The notes: generated by a model from the sequence alone, not told the origin. Shown: positions 41,594-51,586, counted from the stretch's first letter. The stretch: 64,000 nucleotides of DNA from Haloarcula salina (GCF_010119195.1 NZ_WRXL01000002.1:496001-560000); one strand, 5' to 3'. Numbers and translations: made by a program.

Positions 41594-42730
41594 ATGGCAG
41601 CCCTCCACTCCTCTGCCCGCAGTCGCGTGCGGCTGGTCGCCCTCGTGGCGGTGCTGGTCGCCTTCGACGCGGTCGCCGTCGCCGCCGCCTACGTGCTGGC
41701 CCACGTCGCCGCCGGTCTCGCTCCCCTTATGGCGTACCAGTACGAGCATCTGTTCTGGTCGATGAGCTTCGATATCGTCCCGCTGTGGCCCGTGATACTC
41801 GTCGGAACGCCGCTGGTCCTGGTCGGCCAGTCCGTCTTCGGCTACCGCACGACGCTCCGGGACGCGCTTTCGGCGGAGACCCTGGAATCCGACCCCGACA
41901 GCGTCGCGGAGATGCGCGGGAAGATCGAGCGCAGCGAGACCGCACAGCGCCTGCGCGCCCGGGTCGACCGGCTGGCGCACACGGCGAACATGACGCCGCC
42001 GGACGTGACCGTGCTGGACTCCGAGACGCCCAACAGCTTCGTCGCCAGCCGCCCCGGCGAACGGACGCTGTTCGCCACGACGGCGCTGGTCGAGCGCCTC
42101 GACGGCGACGAACTGGACGCCGTCCTCGCCCACGAACTCGCCCACCTGAAGAACGGCGACGCGTTCGTGATGACCGCGGCGGCGTTCCTCCCGACGGTGA
42201 GCGCCCGCTTCCTCGGCGCGGTCGGCCGGGCGGTCCGCAGTTCGATCCTGCTGCAGTGGTTCTTCGACGCGGACGACGACAGTTCGTGGTCCGGAAACGG
42301 ACAGGTCAGCATCGCAGTCGTCCTGTTCGCGGCCGTCGCCATGCCCGTCGCAGCGGCGCTGTACCTCGCCAGTACGGCGTGCTATCGACTGCTCTCGCGC
42401 ATCCGCGAGTACGCGGCGGACGCGGGCGGCGTCGCCATCTGCGGCGCGCCCGCGGCGCTGGCCGGGGCGCTGGAGACGCTCACCGAGGACCGCCGCCCGG
42501 AGACGGACATCCGAACCGCGGAGACCGGCGTCCGCGAACTGTGCGTGGTTCCGAACGCGATCGAACCGACCGAGGACGCGCCGTCGACCCGCGGCGACCG
42601 ACTCGCACGCCGCTGGCGCGTGGAGAGCGAGCGACTCCTCCCCGGGTCGCATCCGTCCGTCGAGGCCCGCATCGACGCCCTTCGGGAACAGCAGGCGTCG
42701 ATGGAGCGGTCCGACAGCGGCCCGCGGTGA
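41594..42730 (+). CDS. M48 family (HtpX-like) zinc metalloprotease
   Basis: A 378-residue membrane protease. Two N-terminal helices (about 11-38 and 55-78) precede a cytoplasmic catalytic domain with HELAHLKNGD near residue 177 (zinc ligands and catalytic Glu). The third ligand Glu is in REYAADAGG. Two more helices lie between them (MTAAAFLPTV and VSIAVVLFAAVAMPVAAALYL). HtpX proteins degrade misfolded membrane proteins. The start MAALHSSARSRVRL is preceded by CTTTTTGAAC at about 41562-41572, a likely promoter element. Confidence 0.92.
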   Translation: MAALHSSARSRVRLVALVAVLVAFDAVAVAAAYVLAHVAAGLAPLMAYQYEHLFWSMSFDIVPLWPVILVGTPLVLVGQSVFGYRTTLRDALSAETLESDPDSVAEMRGKIERSETAQRLRARVDRLAHTANMTPPDVTVLDSETPNSFVASRPGERTLFATTALVERLDGDELDAVLAHELAHLKNGDAFVMTAAAFLPTVSARFLGAVGRAVRSSILLQWFFDADDDSSWSGNGQVSIAVVLFAAVAMPVAAALYLASTACYRLLSRIREYAADAGGVAICGAPAALAGALETLTEDRRPETDIRTAETGVRELCVVPNAIEPTEDAPSTRGDRLARRWRVESERLLPGSHPSVEARIDALREQQASMERSDSGPR

Positions 42731-42771
42731 CGGTCGGAAACAGTTTACTCCGCGGTCCCCAGAGGGCAGTT

Positions 42772-42966
42772 ATGAGCGACGAGACGGCAGCGAGCGGTCG
42801 GCTCGACTGGGTCCACTGGCCCACGATGGCAAAGAGCCTGGCGCTTGGCGTCGGCGTGGGACTGGTGCTCGCGGTGACGCTCGGCGACTTCTACCTCGGG
42901 CTGGCGCTCGGGACGATCAACGGGGTCGCCTTCGGTATCGGCTGGTCGCGCTCGCGAGGGGGCTGA
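42772..42966 (+). CDS. Small two-helix membrane protein
   Basis: A 64-residue protein, MSDETAASGRLDWVHWPTMAKS, followed by two hydrophobic stretches (LALGVGVGLVLAVTLGDFYLG and LALGTINGVAFGIGW) and a basic tail. It is 41 nt downstream of the M48 protease on the same strand and may be co-transcribed. No family recognised; it is real by codon bias and a clean start. Confidence 0.65.
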   Translation: MSDETAASGRLDWVHWPTMAKSLALGVGVGLVLAVTLGDFYLGLALGTINGVAFGIGWSRSRGG

Positions 42967-42984
42967 GCCAAACGACCGACCGCG

Positions 42985-43308
42985 TCACGACTGCCCGTTC
43001 CAGCTTTCGGGCGCGCCGTTCAGCCGCGTCAGTTCGATGTGCCCCTCCTGATCGACTCTGACGCGATAGCCGTAATACGAGAAGGTGATGACGACCTGCG
43101 CCTCGGGTGCGGGCGGGGTGTCGAAGAGGTGGTCCAGGATGTGATCGATGCGCTCGTACAGCGGCGGGAGGGCCGTGACGTCGACGCCCTCCACGTCGGC
43201 GATCGTTTCGAGGACGCGGAAGTTGGCTTCGTCTTCTGCTGGCTCCACCTCTCGCTTGATGAGCGAGCGCTTGGGCGACTCGTCGTCTGACGAAGGCTCA
43301 TCGACCAT
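42985..43308 (-). CDS. HalOD1 output-domain protein
   Basis: A 107-residue haloarchaeal protein. After a charged leader, the HalOD1 domain spans about residues 30-100: VLETIADVEGVDVTALPPLYERIDHILDHLF, then VVITFSYYGYRVRVDQEGHIEL. HalOD1 is a haloarchaeal domain thought to act as an output module in signalling. It lies 93 bp downstream of the large PAS/GAF regulator on the same strand, so it may belong to that pathway. Confidence 0.9.
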   Translation of the reverse strand: MVDEPSSDDESPKRSLIKREVEPAEDEANFRVLETIADVEGVDVTALPPLYERIDHILDHLFDTPPAPEAQVVITFSYYGYRVRVDQEGHIELTRLNGAPESWNGQS

Positions 43309-43401
43309 GTGTCAGCGTTTCGACTGCACCGATAAACGTTTGGTGGCTGCGCGGGCTGGAAATATCAGGGAAGGGACCTCAGGAACGGGAAATGGCGGTA
43401 T

Positions 43402-46400
43402 TTAGGTATTGCCGATCCGGTTGGCGTTCCCGCCGAGCAGCGAGTCGAAGACCTTCCGCTCGGCCGCACGGAGGTGCTGGTGGTACGTCGGCGGAGAGAC
43501 GCCGAGGCTGTCGGCGATAGATTCGCCCGTCGCGGCCCGGGGCCACTCGAAGAACCCGGAGTGGTAGGCGGCCCTGAGCGTCGTCCGCTGGCGGTCGGTC
43601 AGCGCTTCGAGGGGGTCCCGGTCCCAGGCGTCGTCGGTGGTCGCCGATCGCTGTCGTCGTTTCAAGAGCGTTACTGATGGATAGGTCTCCTGGATCGCGT
43701 CGACGACGTGCCGGGTCTCGGTGCTCGGCGAGAGGTGGATCGTCAGCGAGAGGTCGCCGTCCTCGATGACCGCTTCGTCGACGAGGCCCCCGACGCTCGC
43801 CAGTTCCGAGAGCACCGGGGGCTCGGTGAGGCGGAGCTCGTAGCGCGTCGCTCCCTCGTCGTCGTGGAACGACACGCTGTCCCAGGTCGGGACGGTCTCG
43901 ACGAGGGCGACCAGGTCAGCTCTGGCGTCGGCGTCGACCGTTCCGAACACGAGGAACTGGTCGTCGTCGATCGGGACGACGTGGTCCATCGTCGTCCGGC
44001 CGGTGGCGCGGGCCTCGACGCCGAAGTTGTCGAACACGTCGTCGATGCGGAACTGCAGTTCGACCACCTCGTCGCTCAGGAGCGCCCGTTTTCGCTCGGT
44101 CGACGCGATAGCGTGGCCGACGACCTCGCCGAACCGCCCGAGGAGGTCTCCCTCGTTCCCCTCGAAGGCGTTCGGGCGGTCGGAGTACACGTTCAACACG
44201 CCGTAGGTGGTCCCCTCGTAGGAGAGCGGAATCGCGGCGGACGACCGGACGCCGTGGCCCTCGATGTGGTCGCGCCACGGGTCGTGCCTGGAGTCGGCCG
44301 TCACGTCCTGCGTCGTCTGGACCCGTCCTGTCCGGATGGCACGACCCGTCGGGCCGTCGCTGCGCTCGTCGTCTGGATTGACCGAGATGGTGATTCCGTC
44401 GAGGTAGCCGTCGACACCGGCCTCGGTCCGGAGGTTCACCGTCTCCGTCTCGGGGTCGACGTCGCCGATCCAGGCGAAGAGGTACGACGGCGAGTGGGCG
44501 ATGTACTCGCAGACAGTCGACTCGATCGTCTCCCGGGTCGGCTGTTCGATGACCGCGCTCGTCGTCTCCTGGATCACGGCGTTGAGGCTATTCAGCGCCG
44601 CGAGCTGCTCGCGCTGGTCGAGCAGTTTCCGCTCGTAGTCGCGGCGGTTGATCGCCGTCGCGAGGATGTTCGCGACCGACTGCACGAACCGGGCGTCTTC
44701 TTCGGAGAACGTCCGAGACTCGGTGCTGTGGGTACCGAGGATCCCCCACGGCTCCGTCCGCGGACCGATGATCGTGCTGATTCCACTGCGAACGTCGTGG
44801 TCCCTGAGCAGGTCGGGTCCGCTAAATCGCGACTCCGTCGTGAGATCGGTGACGACGACCGGCTCGTCGACCGTGAGCGTGTACGCCGCCTGCGAGTCCG
44901 TTTCGACCGCCGAGACGGTCGCCTCGCCGACGAGCCCCTGCTGCCAGCCGACGCCCTCCCGGAGCAGGAGGGATTCGCCGTCCGCGTCGAGATCGAGCAC
45001 CTTGCAGTACTCGATGTCGAGCGTGTCGGCGACGAGTCGCGTCGCCGCCGCGAACAGCGCGTCGAGGTCGGGACGCTCCAGCGCCTGCTGGCCGAGATCG
45101 CTTATCACTTCCTGCTGGCGCATCCGGCGCTGTAACTGCTTCTGTCGCTCTTTCCGATCGCCCACGTCGCGAACGACGCCGACGCGAGCCGGGTCGCCGT
45201 CGCCGAGATCGAGGAGCGAGAACCGCGTCTCTATCGGGACCGTTTGCCCGCCGCTGGTCACCAGTTCCGTCTCGATGGTCGTCGCCGTCGCGTCCGACGC
45301 CGCGAGGGCGTCACGCCGGTCCTCGGCGCGGCTGAGGTCGTCCTCCGTCGTGACCGTCGAGGCGTGTGACCCCAGCAGTTCTTCGCGGTCGTAGCCGGTC
45401 AGGTCCGTCAGCGCCTCGTTGACGAGGACGAACCGGTTTTCGCCGTCGACGATATAGACGCCGTCGTCGATCGTCTCGACGACCGTCCGGTAGCGCCTGA
45501 GTCGCTCCTCGCGTTCCTTGCGCTCGTTGATCCCGCGGAAGTACACCGAGAGCCCGCTCTCGGAGGGGTACGCCGTGACTTCGAACCACGTCGACAGCGG
45601 CGCGAAGTACTCCTCGAAAGACACCGTCTCCTGCTCCCGGAGCGCTCGCTCGTACTCCTCCTGGAACGTGGTGTCGCGAGCCTCGGGGAACGCGTCCCAG
45701 ATGGACTGTCCGACGAGGTCGCCGACCGACCGATCCAGGGCACTCGACGCCTGCTCGTTGACGTACGTGAACCGCCAGCCGTCGTCGAGCGCGAAGAACG
45801 CGTCGTCGACCCGGTCGAACACGTCGTCGAGCTCCCGTTCGAGGTCGTTACGCCGGCGCTCCAGGGCGCGAGTCTTGCGCTGGAGTTCGGTCACGTCCTC
45901 TCCGGTTGCGACGACGCATTCGAGACGGCCCTCGTCGTCCGTCACGGGGCTCGCGTTGACCCGTACCCAGTGCTGTCCCCCGTCCGGTCCGTCGTGCTGG
46001 AGGAGCCGGTCCGAGACAGGTTCGCCCGTTCGGATCGCCGTCTCGATTGGGTGTTCCCCCGGGTCGAGTGGCTCTCCCGACTCGTCTCGCATCGGTAGTT
46101 CCGAGACGTGAAATCCGGGGACTGCCGATTCGTCGATCCCGAGCTGAGCGCGGGCGCGCGAGTTGATTCGATCGGCCGTCCCATCCGGGCGAAAGACCGC
46201 CATTCGGATCGGCGCGGTTTCGAGGAACAGTTCGGTGAGGTCGCGCTCGTGGCGGAGCTTGCGCTCCCGCGCCCGCTGGTCGGTCATGTCACGCGTGACC
46301 TTGATGTAGCCCTGTATCTCGCCGTCGTCCCCGTAGACCGCACGCAGCGTGACGTTCGCCCAGAACCGCGACCCGTCGGCGCGAACGCGCCACCCCTCGG

Positions 46401-47256
46401 TGTGGACGACCCCGTCGCTCGCCGCGGTCGCCAGGTTCGCGTCGGGCACCCCCGCCGCCCGGTCCTCGTCGGTGTAGAACAGCGAGACGTGGGCGCCGGT
46501 CGCCTCGTCGGCGTCGTATCCCTTGATCTCTCGCGCGCCCGAGTTCCACGTCCTGATCCGGCCCGCCGCGTCGAGGCGGAAGATCGCGTACTCCTCGACC
46601 GCCTCGACGAACGAATCGAACGTCTGACTGGAGCGTTCCGACCGCCGATGCTCGGTGACGTCGCGGTACAGGTGGACTGATCCGCCCGCGACCGACTCTC
46701 CATCGACGGCCTTACACTGGTGTTCGAGCCAGCGGGCCCGGCGCTCGCCATCGCACTCGACGTGACACACGACGCGCTCGTCGCTCCCGTCGGCCGTCGC
46801 TGCACGCACTCCAGCGACGACCGTCTCGGGGTCGGCCACCGCCGGCGCGACGACGGCGTCGAGGAAATCGCGGTGGCCACTGCCGACGGACCGCGCCGCG
46901 GCCGGGCCGAAGAACCGCTCCAGCGCGTCGTTCGTCCAGACGACCGCGTCGTCTTCGTCCAGGACGACGACGCCGACATCGTCGAGCAGATCGGCGACGA
47001 GGAGCCCCTCAGCCGCGGCGGCGTCTCCCCCTACGTCTCGCGCCGTGACGGCGGGCCGCCACCACACGCGGGCGCTCGCCCCGACTTTCTTCGTCGCCAC
47101 TTGGTCGTACTCCGCCAGCCGCTGGAGTCGGTCGTAGGTGCTCCGCCGCCCAAGGTCGAGCCGGTCGGCGACTTCGCTCGTCGTCAGTGGCGTCCCGGAC
47201 GCGTCGAAGACCGCGAGCGTCTCACGAAGCGTCTCAGTCAGCGAAGAGCGGGCCAT
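43402..47256 (-). CDS. Multi-PAS/GAF Bat-type HTH_10 transcriptional regulator
   Basis: A 1284-residue sensor-regulator. Order: an N-terminal winged helix (1-65, LTTSEVADRLDLGRRSTYDRLQRLAEYDQV), five PAS domains (about 75-720), two GAF domains (about 735-1040), a bacterio-opsin-activator domain (about 1055-1200), and a C-terminal HTH_10 (DPLEALTDRQRTTLRAAYHSGFFEWPR ... SPPTYHQHLRAAERKVFDSLL). No histidine-kinase motif or membrane helix is seen, so it acts in the cytoplasm as a one-component regulator of redox, light or ligand signals. The start was moved to MARSSLTETLRE. Confidence 0.92.
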   Translation of the reverse strand: MARSSLTETLRETLAVFDASGTPLTTSEVADRLDLGRRSTYDRLQRLAEYDQVATKKVGASARVWWRPAVTARDVGGDAAAAEGLLVADLLDDVGVVVLDEDDAVVWTNDALERFFGPAAARSVGSGHRDFLDAVVAPAVADPETVVAGVRAATADGSDERVVCHVECDGERRARWLEHQCKAVDGESVAGGSVHLYRDVTEHRRSERSSQTFDSFVEAVEEYAIFRLDAAGRIRTWNSGAREIKGYDADEATGAHVSLFYTDEDRAAGVPDANLATAASDGVVHTEGWRVRADGSRFWANVTLRAVYGDDGEIQGYIKVTRDMTDQRARERKLRHERDLTELFLETAPIRMAVFRPDGTADRINSRARAQLGIDESAVPGFHVSELPMRDESGEPLDPGEHPIETAIRTGEPVSDRLLQHDGPDGGQHWVRVNASPVTDDEGRLECVVATGEDVTELQRKTRALERRRNDLERELDDVFDRVDDAFFALDDGWRFTYVNEQASSALDRSVGDLVGQSIWDAFPEARDTTFQEEYERALREQETVSFEEYFAPLSTWFEVTAYPSESGLSVYFRGINERKEREERLRRYRTVVETIDDGVYIVDGENRFVLVNEALTDLTGYDREELLGSHASTVTTEDDLSRAEDRRDALAASDATATTIETELVTSGGQTVPIETRFSLLDLGDGDPARVGVVRDVGDRKERQKQLQRRMRQQEVISDLGQQALERPDLDALFAAATRLVADTLDIEYCKVLDLDADGESLLLREGVGWQQGLVGEATVSAVETDSQAAYTLTVDEPVVVTDLTTESRFSGPDLLRDHDVRSGISTIIGPRTEPWGILGTHSTESRTFSEEDARFVQSVANILATAINRRDYERKLLDQREQLAALNSLNAVIQETTSAVIEQPTRETIESTVCEYIAHSPSYLFAWIGDVDPETETVNLRTEAGVDGYLDGITISVNPDDERSDGPTGRAIRTGRVQTTQDVTADSRHDPWRDHIEGHGVRSSAAIPLSYEGTTYGVLNVYSDRPNAFEGNEGDLLGRFGEVVGHAIASTERKRALLSDEVVELQFRIDDVFDNFGVEARATGRTTMDHVVPIDDDQFLVFGTVDADARADLVALVETVPTWDSVSFHDDEGATRYELRLTEPPVLSELASVGGLVDEAVIEDGDLSLTIHLSPSTETRHVVDAIQETYPSVTLLKRRQRSATTDDAWDRDPLEALTDRQRTTLRAAYHSGFFEWPRAATGESIADSLGVSPPTYHQHLRAAERKVFDSLLGGNANRIGNT

Positions 47257-47529
47257 GGTCCCGTTCGGCGGCCGAGCCCTATCAAGACTCCGCCGGCGGA
47301 GTGTGGGTCCGGGAGGGATATTCGAGACGAATTGGTACGTAATTGGATTCAAAATAATCTAAACGAATTGAACTGGTGTTGGACGGGTTGCCGTGCACCT
47401 GACGGGTGTGCCTAACTCTTTATGCAAGTAGCTTACCCCTGCTGGTGCGTTTCGTCGTAATAGACACTGGCCGCTGACGGAGCCAGTCGTATCGACACGC
47501 GACCACGAGCCAAACTGGAACCACAACAC

Positions 47530-47862
47530 ATGTCCAACGCGACCATCGAATATGCGGGCGAGCTAGCCGAACTGACTGAACTGACCGACAGTAACAGATA
47601 CGAGGTGCTGTCGTCGGCCAGGCGGCGAACGGTGATCGACGCACTCGCGAACCGTTCCGGCCAGGTCTCGCTCGACAGCCTGGCCCGATCCGTCGCGACC
47701 CTCGAACCGGAGGCCGACCCGGACGACGACAGCACCGTCCAGACCATCGCTGTCTCGCTCCACCACACGCATCTCCCGAAGATGGCCGATAACGGCGTTC
47801 TGGAGTACGACGCCGACGCGAATCTCGTCGATCCCTCGCTGATGGCTCTCCGAAGCGCCTGA
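47530..47862 (+). CDS. DUF7344-type winged-helix protein
   Basis: A 110-residue protein. It opens with the amphipathic TIEYAGELAELTELTDS; the helix-turn-helix follows, NRYEVLSSARRRTVIDALANRSGQVSLDSLARSVATLEPEADP. It then has TVQTIAVSLHHTHLPKMADNGVLEYDADANLVD, the pattern of the abundant haloarchaeal DUF7344 family of predicted DNA-binding proteins. A CTCTTTATGC element near 47417 is a possible promoter with a longer leader. It is divergent from the large PAS/GAF regulator. Target unknown. Confidence 0.88.
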   Translation: MSNATIEYAGELAELTELTDSNRYEVLSSARRRTVIDALANRSGQVSLDSLARSVATLEPEADPDDDSTVQTIAVSLHHTHLPKMADNGVLEYDADANLVDPSLMALRSA

Positions 47863-47879
47863 CTGGGTGTCGGGCTGCC

Positions 47880-48983
47880 CTACAACACGTTCTCGTACAC
47901 GTCGATCAGCCGGTCGATGGCGTGATCGACGCTCACTATCTCGCGGCGGGCCAGACAGGTGTCTCTGAGCGCAGCGTGCTCGTCGAGGACACGCTCGATG
48001 GCCCGCCGGAAGCCGTCGATGTCGCCCTCCTCGTAGCTGTATCCCGTCTCGCCGTCGTCGATCGTATCGCTGAGCGCGCCCGCGGAGACGCCGGCGACGG
48101 GCGTCCCACAGCAGTTCGCCTCCAGTGCGACGAGCCCCTGGGTCTCCACGGGGCTGGGGAATGCGAACACGTCGATCGCCGAGTACAGTTCTGGCAGCTC
48201 CGAGCGGTCGAGAAAGCCGAGAAAGCGCACGTCCACGTCGCTGTGTTCGGCCTTCCGTTCGAGCGCCTCGCGGGCCGGACCGTCGCCGCCGAACACGACG
48301 GTCACGTCGAGCCCCTCACAGGCTGCGATGACGTCGTCGAGGCACTTCTCGTAGCCGTGTCGACCGGTGTACCCGACGATGGGGCCCTCGGGCAGGTCGT
48401 AGCGCTCCCGGAAGTCCGACGGGTCGACCGGTTCGAACACGGTCGTGTCGACGCCGTTCGGGATGACCGTGACTGCGGTGTCGAGGTCGACCGATTTCCG
48501 GAGGTGCGTCGCCGCGCGCTCGCTTGGCGCGATGACGGTGTCGGCCCGGCCCAGGAACCACCGCTCGTAGTGCTCGGCGCTCGACCGGACCGCCGACTCG
48601 ACCGCCCCGTTGAACGAGACGTACTCGGCGTACTCGCTCGTCGGCGTGTGATAGGAGGCGACGAGGGGCACGTCCAGCTTGCGGGCGAGGCGCTGGCCGG
48701 CCATCCCGAGACTGAACGGCGTGTGGGCGTGGACGAGGCCGGCGTTTCGCACGCCCGCCGGGATCTGTGGCATTCCGAGCCGGAACCCCTCGTAGAACGG
48801 GAACGGGAGGCTCCGGACGGGATATTCGTCCGAGGTGGGGTCGTGGTCGCTCTCGGGGTAGACCACGTCCATGCGGCCGCCGCGGTCGCGCCAGCGGTCC
48901 CGCCACGTCTTGACCGTGTAGGTCACGCCGTTGACCGTCGGCAGGTAGGTGTCGGTGAACGTCGCGACGTGCGGCAGTGCCAT
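47880..48983 (-). CDS. GT4 family glycosyltransferase A
   Basis: A 367-residue GT-B enzyme. It starts MALPHVATFTDTYLPTVNGVTYTVKTW; the acceptor-side motif is HAHTPFSLGMAGQRLARKL. The donor side has VIPNGVDTTVFEP, VGYTGRHGYEKCLDDVI, VFGGDGPAREALE and the EX7E region FPSPVETQGLVALEANCCGTPVAGV. It resembles enzymes that add hexoses to lipids (monoglucosyldiacylglycerol or sulfolipid synthase type). Substrate is not determined. It lies near an MFS carrier and a second GT4, so a glycolipid or glycan locus is likely. Confidence 0.9.
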   Translation of the reverse strand: MALPHVATFTDTYLPTVNGVTYTVKTWRDRWRDRGGRMDVVYPESDHDPTSDEYPVRSLPFPFYEGFRLGMPQIPAGVRNAGLVHAHTPFSLGMAGQRLARKLDVPLVASYHTPTSEYAEYVSFNGAVESAVRSSAEHYERWFLGRADTVIAPSERAATHLRKSVDLDTAVTVIPNGVDTTVFEPVDPSDFRERYDLPEGPIVGYTGRHGYEKCLDDVIAACEGLDVTVVFGGDGPAREALERKAEHSDVDVRFLGFLDRSELPELYSAIDVFAFPSPVETQGLVALEANCCGTPVAGVSAGALSDTIDDGETGYSYEEGDIDGFRRAIERVLDEHAALRDTCLARREIVSVDHAIDRLIDVYENVL

Positions 48984-49096
48984 CGCCGCGGCGTAACACG
49001 ACCAGTGGGTAAACCCTTGCCATTGCGCCGTCGACAGGCCGAACGTGGCGATCCGCTGTCGGGGCCCTTTTTGAGCGCTGGCGCGAGGGATCGACA

Positions 49097-50422
49097 ATGG
49101 CAGGAACCCGCTGGCTGTCCGCCTGGGCGCTCGCGTCAGTCGCCTTCGGGGCCGCATCGCTGCTCGTCCCGCTGTACTTCGTCGCTATCGGCGGCGAGAC
49201 GCTCATGCTGGGCGTCCTCGCGGGCGTGGCGGCCGCCGCGGGCGCGCCCGGTGCACTCGTCTTCGGTCGCGTCGCCGACCGCACCGGCAAGCGTCGATCG
49301 CTCGTCTTGCTCGCGCTGGGACTCGCCACCGCAGCGCTCGTCCTCGTCTCGCTCACGGAGCGAGCGTGGCTCGTCATCGCCGGCAACGGTCTGCTCTGGT
49401 TCGCCTCTGGGGCCGTCGCGCCGGTCCTGACGCTGCTCGTGACCGTCGGCACGGTCGAGCGCGACTGGCCGGCCCGCTTCGCCCTCCTGAACCGCTATCA
49501 GGGGTGGGGCTGGGCCGGCGGCCTCGTCCTCGGCCTCCTCTGGACCACGCTCCTCTCGGGGCCGCTCGGGCCGCTCTTCGCGCAGCAGACGCTCCTGTGG
49601 GTGTGCGCGCTCGCGATCGGCGCGGCCGCGGTGCTCGCCGGCGGGTGGCTCCCGGCCGATCCGCCGGAACCCGCCCGTCCGCGGGGCAGTCGAATCGCCC
49701 GGGCCGTCGCACGCTCGCGGCGGCTCCCCGTCCGGAGCGCCACGTTCCCCGTCGGCCCCGGCCGGCTGTACTGGCTCACCCGGTCGATGCACCCGAGGGA
49801 GGTGGTGGCCCGGTTCTCGCCGAATCTGGCCGTCTACTTTGCCGCCGTCGTCGCCGTGTTCCTCGGCTTCGGCGTGTTCTGGGGGCCGCTCCCGCTGTAT
49901 CTCTCCCGTTCGCTCGGCTACGAGTCCGGCGTCGTCTTCGCGCTCTACCTCGTCTCCAGCGTCGGCTCGGCGCTGTTCTACGACCGCGCCGGCGCGCTCG
50001 CGGAGCGGTACTCCCCGAGCGGGCTGCAGGTCGGCGGCCTGCTGGCCCGCGCCGGCCTGCACCCGGCGGTCGCCGTCGCCGGTCTCTGGCTCCCGGCCAC
50101 GCTCGCCGGAACGGCCGTCAACGGCCTCCTCTTTCTCCTCATCGGCGTGGCCTGGGCGGTCATCGCCGTCACGGCCGCGAGCCTCGTCACGCGCCTCGCG
50201 CCCGCGGCCATCCGCGGCGAGGCACTGGGGCTCTACACCGCTATCTCCGGCCTGGCGAACGGCGTCGGGGCCGTCCTCGGCGGTTGGCTCGGCGGCGTCG
50301 ACTTCCTGCTCGCCTTCGCCGTCGCCGGGGCGCTGGTGTTCGTCGGCGCGCTACTCGTGGCAGTCGTCTGGCGTCGCTCGGCGGCCGCGTCGCTCGCCGA
50401 CGGATCGCTCTCGGTCCAGTAG
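49097..50422 (+). CDS. MFS transporter
   Basis: A 441-residue major facilitator with twelve predicted helices. It has motif A, GRVADRTGKRRSLVLLALG, in the loop between helices 2 and 3 and a weaker counterpart in the second half. A long central loop (ADPPEPARPRGSRIARAVARS) links the halves. No substrate-specific motif is seen. It sits between two GT4 genes, so export of a sugar-containing product is possible but unproven. The start MAGTRWLSAWALASVAFG leads directly into helix 1. Confidence 0.88.
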   Translation: MAGTRWLSAWALASVAFGAASLLVPLYFVAIGGETLMLGVLAGVAAAAGAPGALVFGRVADRTGKRRSLVLLALGLATAALVLVSLTERAWLVIAGNGLLWFASGAVAPVLTLLVTVGTVERDWPARFALLNRYQGWGWAGGLVLGLLWTTLLSGPLGPLFAQQTLLWVCALAIGAAAVLAGGWLPADPPEPARPRGSRIARAVARSRRLPVRSATFPVGPGRLYWLTRSMHPREVVARFSPNLAVYFAAVVAVFLGFGVFWGPLPLYLSRSLGYESGVVFALYLVSSVGSALFYDRAGALAERYSPSGLQVGGLLARAGLHPAVAVAGLWLPATLAGTAVNGLLFLLIGVAWAVIAVTAASLVTRLAPAAIRGEALGLYTAISGLANGVGAVLGGWLGGVDFLLAFAVAGALVFVGALLVAVVWRRSAAASLADGSLSVQ

Positions 50423-50442
50423 ACTCGACCGCGAAACCGGCG

Positions 50443-51492
50443 CTATCCCAGTTCCTCGTACGTCTCGACCAGCCGTCGGCCGACCCGGTCCAGCCCGTGT
50501 TCGCGGGCCGTCTCGCGGGCGTTCTCGCCCAGTCGCTCGCGGAGGTCGGGGTCCTCGGCCAGTCGCGACAGCGCCGCTTCGAACTCTGCCTCGCCTTCGC
50601 AGATGAGGCAGTCGTGGCCGTCCTCGTAGTACTCCCGGAAGACCGGGATGTCCGAGAGGACGACGGCCTTCCCGCAGGCCATCGCCTCGAGGACGGCGAT
50701 GCCCTGGTTCTCGGCCTTCGTCGGGAACAGGTACACGTCGCCGGCCCCGAACGCGCCGCGGATGTCCTCGATCCAGCCCGTGAAGGTGACGTTCTCCGGC
50801 GGGTCGTTCACCCACTGCGTGACGGTCCTGGAGGCCTGCGGGCCGGCGTCGTAGGGGCCGAACCACGCGAAGTCGTAGTCGGTCCGCTGTGCGAGTTCGC
50901 AGAACGTCGTCAGTCCCTTTCGCTCGAAGACGTTCCCGACGGCGAAGACGACCATGCCGTCCAGGTCGTAGCGCCGGCGGTAGTCCTCGCGGGTCTCCTC
51001 GAAGCCGGAGAGCGCGTCGATGTCGACCCCGTTGGTCATCGGCCGGATCGGCGCGTCGACCGGGTACGATTCGAGGACGCCCTTCGTGTACTCGGATGGA
51101 CAGAGGACGAGATCGGCCTGCGAGTAGAACCACTGCAGGTAGCGACCGAGCGCCGGCGCGACGACGTTCGACCCGCGGAAGCTTCCCCGGAAGTCCTCCC
51201 GCGTGACGTGGGCGTGGAGGACAAGCGGGATGTCCGCGCGGGCCGCGTGTCGGGTGACGGCGACCGACCCCGGTCCGATCATGTTGCAGTGAGCCACGTC
51301 GAAGTCGGTGAACACCGGGTCGTCGAAGGCGACGTTGCCGCCGACGGCCCAGCCCGGGTGGCCGTCGCGCCACGGCGTCGTCTCCACCTCGACGGCCGTG
51401 TCGGCGAGCGCCGCCCGCTGGTGGTCGACGGCCGTGCCGATTCCCGACCGGTCCAGCCGGGACTCCAGTTCGAGGTAGTTCAGGACGCGCAC
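50443..51492 (-). CDS. GT4 family glycosyltransferase B
   Basis: A 349-residue glycosyltransferase starting at GTG 51492 (RVLNYLELESRLDRSGIGTAV). The preceding ATG-started stretch is unlike protein. It contains FDVAHCNMIGPGSVAVTRHAARADIPLVLHAHVTREDF, SEYTKGVLESYPVDAPIRPMTNGVD, VVFAVGNVFERKGLTTF and FPTKAENQGIAVLEAMACGKAVVLSDIPVF (EX7E). The related GT4 at 47880 has a different acceptor domain, so the two should act on different substrates. It is tail-to-tail with the MFS gene, with 20 nt between. Confidence 0.9.
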   Translation of the reverse strand: MRVLNYLELESRLDRSGIGTAVDHQRAALADTAVEVETTPWRDGHPGWAVGGNVAFDDPVFTDFDVAHCNMIGPGSVAVTRHAARADIPLVLHAHVTREDFRGSFRGSNVVAPALGRYLQWFYSQADLVLCPSEYTKGVLESYPVDAPIRPMTNGVDIDALSGFEETREDYRRRYDLDGMVVFAVGNVFERKGLTTFCELAQRTDYDFAWFGPYDAGPQASRTVTQWVNDPPENVTFTGWIEDIRGAFGAGDVYLFPTKAENQGIAVLEAMACGKAVVLSDIPVFREYYEDGHDCLICEGEAEFEAALSRLAEDPDLRERLGENARETAREHGLDRVGRRLVETYEELG

Positions 51493-51586
51493 GTTCGGTG
51501 GCTCCTCCGGCCGCGCCGAAAACCCTACCGACTTCCCCCGGCGCTCGGTCGGAAGGCATTTTCCCCCCGCCGACCCAGTGTCGACG

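Noticed and set aside
40193..42652. 819-residue minus-strand frame over gatA and the M48 protease
   Set aside because: It spans two real genes in antisense and has low-complexity Arg/Asp/Val content.
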